Positions 7,360-10,023 of a stretch of DNA of 10,023 nt are shown here, piece by piece. Source of the stretch: Opitutaceae bacterium (lineage in GTDB: Bacteria; Verrucomicrobiota; Verrucomicrobiae; Opitutales; Opitutaceae); NCBI GenBank assembly GCA_031266495.1, contig JAISAX010000768.1, forward strand, positions 1-10,023, given 5' to 3'. Within the stretch, counting starts at the first letter, position 1, and every line of letters begins with the position of its first letter. The notes under the pieces were generated by a model that did no database searches, was not told the origin of the DNA, and saw only the letters and a program-made list of their open reading frames with translations. The position numbers and the translations under genes were made by a program.

Positions 7360-8240
7360 ACGAACAATCTGCATGTTTCCGGCCAATGCGAGCGCTTCCC
7401 GTGCTCGCTTGTATCATGATGTCAGTGACAAACGGCGCGATCGGGGATGCCGCTTCGGATGCTGGCCGGGCTGTTTACGATGGCTTTGATTATCGCACGG
7501 ATGCGCTCGATGGTTCCGATGGGGGAGAGGGGCCGTGGAAAACGGAATGGCGGAAGAGCGCGGCCGGCGGAGTGGCGCTGCTGGCTCCGGGATTTGAATA
7601 CAAAGACGGCGACGGTTGGCAACTGGCGGCCCACGGTCGGCATGCGCAGGTCGGGGGCAGTGTCACGGCGGGCGCGTATCGTGATTTCGATGCCAGCGCC
7701 GCCGGCTTGACTCCCGGCGGCGAAGATGGCGACGGAAAGGCGGTTCTCTGGATGTCGTTCCTGGCGCGGATCGAGGGCGGCCCCTTTGAGAATAGCGGTG
7801 ACGAGGTTTCGTTCCAATTACGCGCGGCCAAGGACGCGCCGTTGCTGACCGTTGGCGTGATGGGGCGGCTGAACGAGTGGCGCATCCGGGCGGAGGGCCT
7901 CACGAAAGTCTTTTCCCGGGGAGCGGCCAAACGCCCGCCCGAAATGTTTTCTTGGATCGTGATCCGGGTGGACGTGGACAGTGCGCCCGGCGCGTCCGAC
8001 GCAGTGCATCTCTGGGTAAATCCGCGCGGTTCGCGCGAGCCATCCGTCTCCTTGGCCAATGCCCGCATCGTCGGGCAAGATTTTTGGGGTGCGGAGCATC
8101 CGTTCTTGCCGGTGCGTTTGCGAATCGGAACCATCGCCACGACGAAGGGCGGTCCGGAAAAACGTCTTGCCTGGGACGAGATACGACTGGGGCGAAGCTT
8201 TGCCGATGTAGCTCCGGCGGCGCGCGTGCCGGGCGATTGA
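7356..8240 (+). CDS. Secreted jelly-roll-like protein, paralogue of the next gene, without sorting anchor
   Basis: A 294-residue exported protein with a hydrophobic leader (about residues 13-24, LPVLACIMMSVT). The ATG overlaps the glycosidase stop as ATGA, indicating translational coupling; a second ATG at 7386 (residue 11) would give a more compact signal peptide. The mature part matches the next gene product along most of its length. Shared segments are VYDGFDY near the start of the mature protein, WMSFLARI, LLTVGVMGRLNEWR, IRVDVDSAPGASDAVHLWVNP, LRIGTI and WDEIRLGRSFADVAP. The pattern suggests a beta-sandwich of the LamG/ConA type, so sugar binding is plausible but unproven. It stops with AARVPGD exactly where the paralogue continues into its PEP-CTERM segment, so it is probably secreted and not sorted. 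I do not recognise a named family for the pair. Confidence 0.85.
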   Translation: MNEQSACFRPMRALPVLACIMMSVTNGAIGDAASDAGRAVYDGFDYRTDALDGSDGGEGPWKTEWRKSAAGGVALLAPGFEYKDGDGWQLAAHGRHAQVGGSVTAGAYRDFDASAAGLTPGGEDGDGKAVLWMSFLARIEGGPFENSGDEVSFQLRAAKDAPLLTVGVMGRLNEWRIRAEGLTKVFSRGAAKRPPEMFSWIVIRVDVDSAPGASDAVHLWVNPRGSREPSVSLANARIVGQDFWGAEHPFLPVRLRIGTIATTKGGPEKRLAWDEIRLGRSFADVAPAARVPGD

Positions 8241-8319
8241 GAATCACGATCATTTTCCCGTTCGGGTAACCGGATGGCTTACCAACAAACATACAAAATC
8301 CCAACCGCACTTCTGTTTT

Positions 8320-9183
8320 ATGAAACCAGACATTGCATCCTCCTCCCGGCGTTTTGTCGCCGGTTTATTTGCCGCACTGCTCCTGCCGTTTTCCGCAACG
8401 GCGTCCGTCCTGCTTTACGACGGATTTGATTATGAGGCAGGTTCGCTTGCCGGGAAAAACGGTGGCGAGGGCTTCAAAACCGCGTGGACGAATTCAGGCG
8501 CGTCCACGGCTAATGACGTCATTGCGAGCGGATCGTCATATACCGATGCCGGCGGCAACGATCTCTTCGTGAAAGGCGGCAAACTTGTCGTTTCAGCGGC
8601 GAACAGCGGAATTTATCGCACGCTTGATTCCATAACCGCGGCAACCAATGCCACGACGACCTGGTGGCTCTCGTTCATTGGCAACACCAGTGGCACGCCG
8701 GCAGGCGGGGCAGCCAATAACGCGGTGCTCTTATTGCGTGATGGCAATACGGAATTGCTTTCGGTCGGAGCGATCGGCGGGTCGAATGCATGGCGCGTGA
8801 GCAGCAACGCAACCTACAGTTCCACCAATGTCGCGGCATCAACATCGGAGGCATTTGTCGTGATTCGTATCGATGTTGACACGACTACGGGTGGCGCGGA
8901 CTCCATCCATCTCTGGCTCAATCCGGACATCGGTGGCGAGGCTCCTCTGGCTTCCACTGCCGCCAGCTCCATCACAGGCAACTTTTGGGATGTATTTTCC
9001 CTCAATCTCCTGCGCATTGGCGCCTCGGGCAGCTTCACTGGCATAGCCCTGGATGAATTGCGCCTGGGCACGGATTTCGCCTCGGTGGCGCCGCAGGCGG
9101 TGCCCGAACCTGCCGTGCTTGCGACGCTGTTTGGCGGGGTCGCGCTATTGGCTGCGCTTGTCTCCCGCCGATCCGGAAAATAA
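8320..9183 (+). CDS. PEP-CTERM surface-sorted jelly-roll-like protein
   Basis: A 287-residue exported protein. Its signal peptide is RRFVAGLFAALLLPFSATA, with cleavage likely after A28. The mature part begins SVLLYDGFDYEAGSL and parallels the preceding gene product: WWLSFIGN, ELLSVGAIGGSNAWR, IRIDVDTTTGGADSIHLWLNP, LRIGASG and LDELRLGTDFASVAP. The C-terminus is a clear PEP-CTERM signal at residues 261-287: VPEP, hydrophobic LATLFGGVALLAALV, then SRRSGK. Such proteins are recognised by an exosortase (not in this window) and delivered to the outer surface or extracellular matrix. The mature domain is rich in Ser, Thr, Ala, Gly and Asn, typical of PEP-CTERM cargo. It starts 79 bases after the preceding stop, with no visible Shine-Dalgarno, and is probably in the same operon. 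It may be a lectin-like partner of the glycosidase (inference). Confidence 0.9.
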   Translation: MKPDIASSSRRFVAGLFAALLLPFSATASVLLYDGFDYEAGSLAGKNGGEGFKTAWTNSGASTANDVIASGSSYTDAGGNDLFVKGGKLVVSAANSGIYRTLDSITAATNATTTWWLSFIGNTSGTPAGGAANNAVLLLRDGNTELLSVGAIGGSNAWRVSSNATYSSTNVAASTSEAFVVIRIDVDTTTGGADSIHLWLNPDIGGEAPLASTAASSITGNFWDVFSLNLLRIGASGSFTGIALDELRLGTDFASVAPQAVPEPAVLATLFGGVALLAALVSRRSGK

Positions 9184-9220
9184 CTACGCCTGTTCGCTTT
9201 CTCTCACCATTCCCGGGATT

Positions 9221-9856
9221 ATGAAAAATCGTGCCTTCACCCTTGTCGAACTGCTCACGGTAATCGCCATCATCAGCATCCTTGCGGCAATCATCATTCC
9301 CGTGACCGGCCGGGTGCGGGAGCAGGCAAGGACCACCCGTTGCCTGGCGCAGATGAGGCAGGTTGGCAGTGCGTTCCTGATGTATGTGAACGACAATCGC
9401 GGCAACCTTCCCGTGCAGAGCACGTACGAGGCAACGTGGAATGCGGAGGGGAGCTGGACGTTCGCGTTGTTCCCCTACGTCGATAACAGGGCTTTGTTCA
9501 CTTGTCCGGAAAATCAGACGAAGCAGGTGGACGACCGGGTGCCGGTAAACCCGTTGTATAACCCCTATGCTTCGGCGCGGCTGACGTCTCCGGTTGGAAC
9601 GCCCATCAATGTGTCTCGTTCACAGAAACCGACGCGTGATGTGATAATGATCGAAGAATGGTATGCGACGTTGGGGAAATCGCACACGGCGTCGGCGGAG
9701 GCGAATCCTGCTACTGCGCCACATTTGTATCCGCATGATGGAAAGACAAAGCGGTCCACTTTGTTTTTGGATGGTCATGTGAAACTGACGCCTCGCGGAG
9801 GCATTTTGCATAATGGCGTCCCTGGCCAGTGCGAATGGGAGTGGCCGCGGTTCTAG
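9221..9856 (+). CDS. Prepilin-type (type II secretion pseudopilin-like) protein
   Basis: A 211-residue protein with a type IV prepilin leader, MKNRA-FTLVELLTVIAIIS. Peptidase cleavage is expected between A5 and F6, with the required Glu at +5 (E10) and a single N-terminal membrane helix (residues 6-28). The -1 residue is Ala and not the usual Gly. The C-terminal part has CPENQT, DVIMIEEWY and TLFLDGHVKLTPRG. This is the DGHV ending of the large prepilin-like family of Planctomycetota, Verrucomicrobiota and Lentisphaerota (often called H-X9-DG). Here the spacing from the nearest His to DG is 11, not 9. The open frame extends upstream to 9053, but the ATG at 9221 is the only start that places the leader correctly. 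It lies 37 bases after the PEP-CTERM gene stop and is likely the last gene of the operon. Role: an envelope pseudopilin, perhaps in secreting or displaying the operon's products. Confidence 0.93.
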   Translation: MKNRAFTLVELLTVIAIISILAAIIIPVTGRVREQARTTRCLAQMRQVGSAFLMYVNDNRGNLPVQSTYEATWNAEGSWTFALFPYVDNRALFTCPENQTKQVDDRVPVNPLYNPYASARLTSPVGTPINVSRSQKPTRDVIMIEEWYATLGKSHTASAEANPATAPHLYPHDGKTKRSTLFLDGHVKLTPRGGILHNGVPGQCEWEWPRF

Positions 9857-10023
9857 CCTGCCTGTTTCACACGAAGGAGCGCCTGCCTCGTAGCTGCGAA
9901 CGTAAGGAACCGTAAGGAAATAAACAGAGCGAAGATGCGCGGGGATTGAAGAGCGAGCCAAGGAGCTGGCGAGGGAGTTTACCGGATTGGGAATAAATGA
10001 CCGAGTCAGCGACGCTGGATCGC
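9857..10023. other. Right-edge region with short direct repeats and no convincing gene
   Basis: No terminator is evident after the prepilin gene. GCCTGCCT occurs at 9856-9863 and again at 9881-9888. A near-perfect 10-base tandem repeat lies at 9901-9920. On the plus strand an ATG at 9997 opens MTESATLDR and runs off the edge, and could be the start of a further gene. On the minus strand a frame is open from the edge to a stop at 9867-9869 (51 residues, ending RSFV), of low complexity. Neither can be called a gene from what is present. The region may be the edge of a dispersed repeat. Confidence 0.5.
9901..9920. repeat. Tandem 10-base repeat
   Basis: Two adjacent units, CGTAAGGAAC and CGTAAGGAAA, differ only in the last base. 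They lie 44 bases after the prepilin stop. Function unknown; they may mark the border of a repeated intergenic element. Confidence 0.6.

Noticed and set aside
6517..7386. Minus-strand open frame of 289 codons opposite the LamG-like region
   Set aside because: Antisense to the well-supported C-terminal domain, with no recognisable motif.
9053..9220. Upstream extension of the prepilin gene's open frame
   Set aside because: It overlaps the PEP-CTERM coding end, and a prepilin leader must be short and N-terminal. The ATG at 9221 places it correctly.

Overview
The window looks like a piece of a high-GC Verrucomicrobiota chromosome, most likely an Opitutaceae-type bacterium. This is inferred from gene content: a PEP-CTERM surface protein, a prepilin-like protein with a C-terminal DGHV motif, an AraC-family regulator beside a large secreted glycosidase, and genes mostly lacking clear Shine-Dalgarno sequences. 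No rRNA, tRNA or CRISPR array is visible.

Layout. (1) Positions 1-1422, plus strand: oxygen-independent coproporphyrinogen III oxidase (hemN), whose start lies at or beyond the left edge, next to a run of 13 C. (2) 1423-1725: a gene-poor convergent spacer with a very strong GC hairpin. (3) 1726-3075, minus strand: an FAD-dependent oxidoreductase. (4) 3142-4047, minus strand: an AraC-family regulator. (5) 4048-4155: a divergent promoter region. (6) 4156-9856, plus strand: a probable four-gene operon. It encodes a 1067-residue secreted glycoside-hydrolase-like protein with a C-terminal LamG-like domain; a secreted 294-residue protein overlapping it by four bases (ATGA); a 287-residue paralogue of that protein carrying a PEP-CTERM sorting signal; and a 211-residue prepilin-like protein. 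(7) 9857-10023: a short end region with small direct repeats and no convincing gene.

How the parts may work together (inference): the AraC regulator sits divergently next to the operon and is its best candidate regulator, with the FAD oxidoreductase downstream of it on the same strand. The operon would deliver a glycan-active enzyme, one soluble and one surface-sorted jelly-roll-like protein, and a pseudopilin-like component to the cell envelope. This resembles a locus for sensing, binding and cutting an extracellular polysaccharide. The substrate cannot be told from sequence.

The most unusual signal is a run of 14 G inside the glycosidase gene. A one-base gain or loss there would truncate the protein before its putative catalytic motif, and the downstream gene is translationally overlapped. 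With the C13 tract at the start of hemN, the window holds two long G/C mononucleotide tracts, which are candidate phase-variation sites or assembly-error sites.
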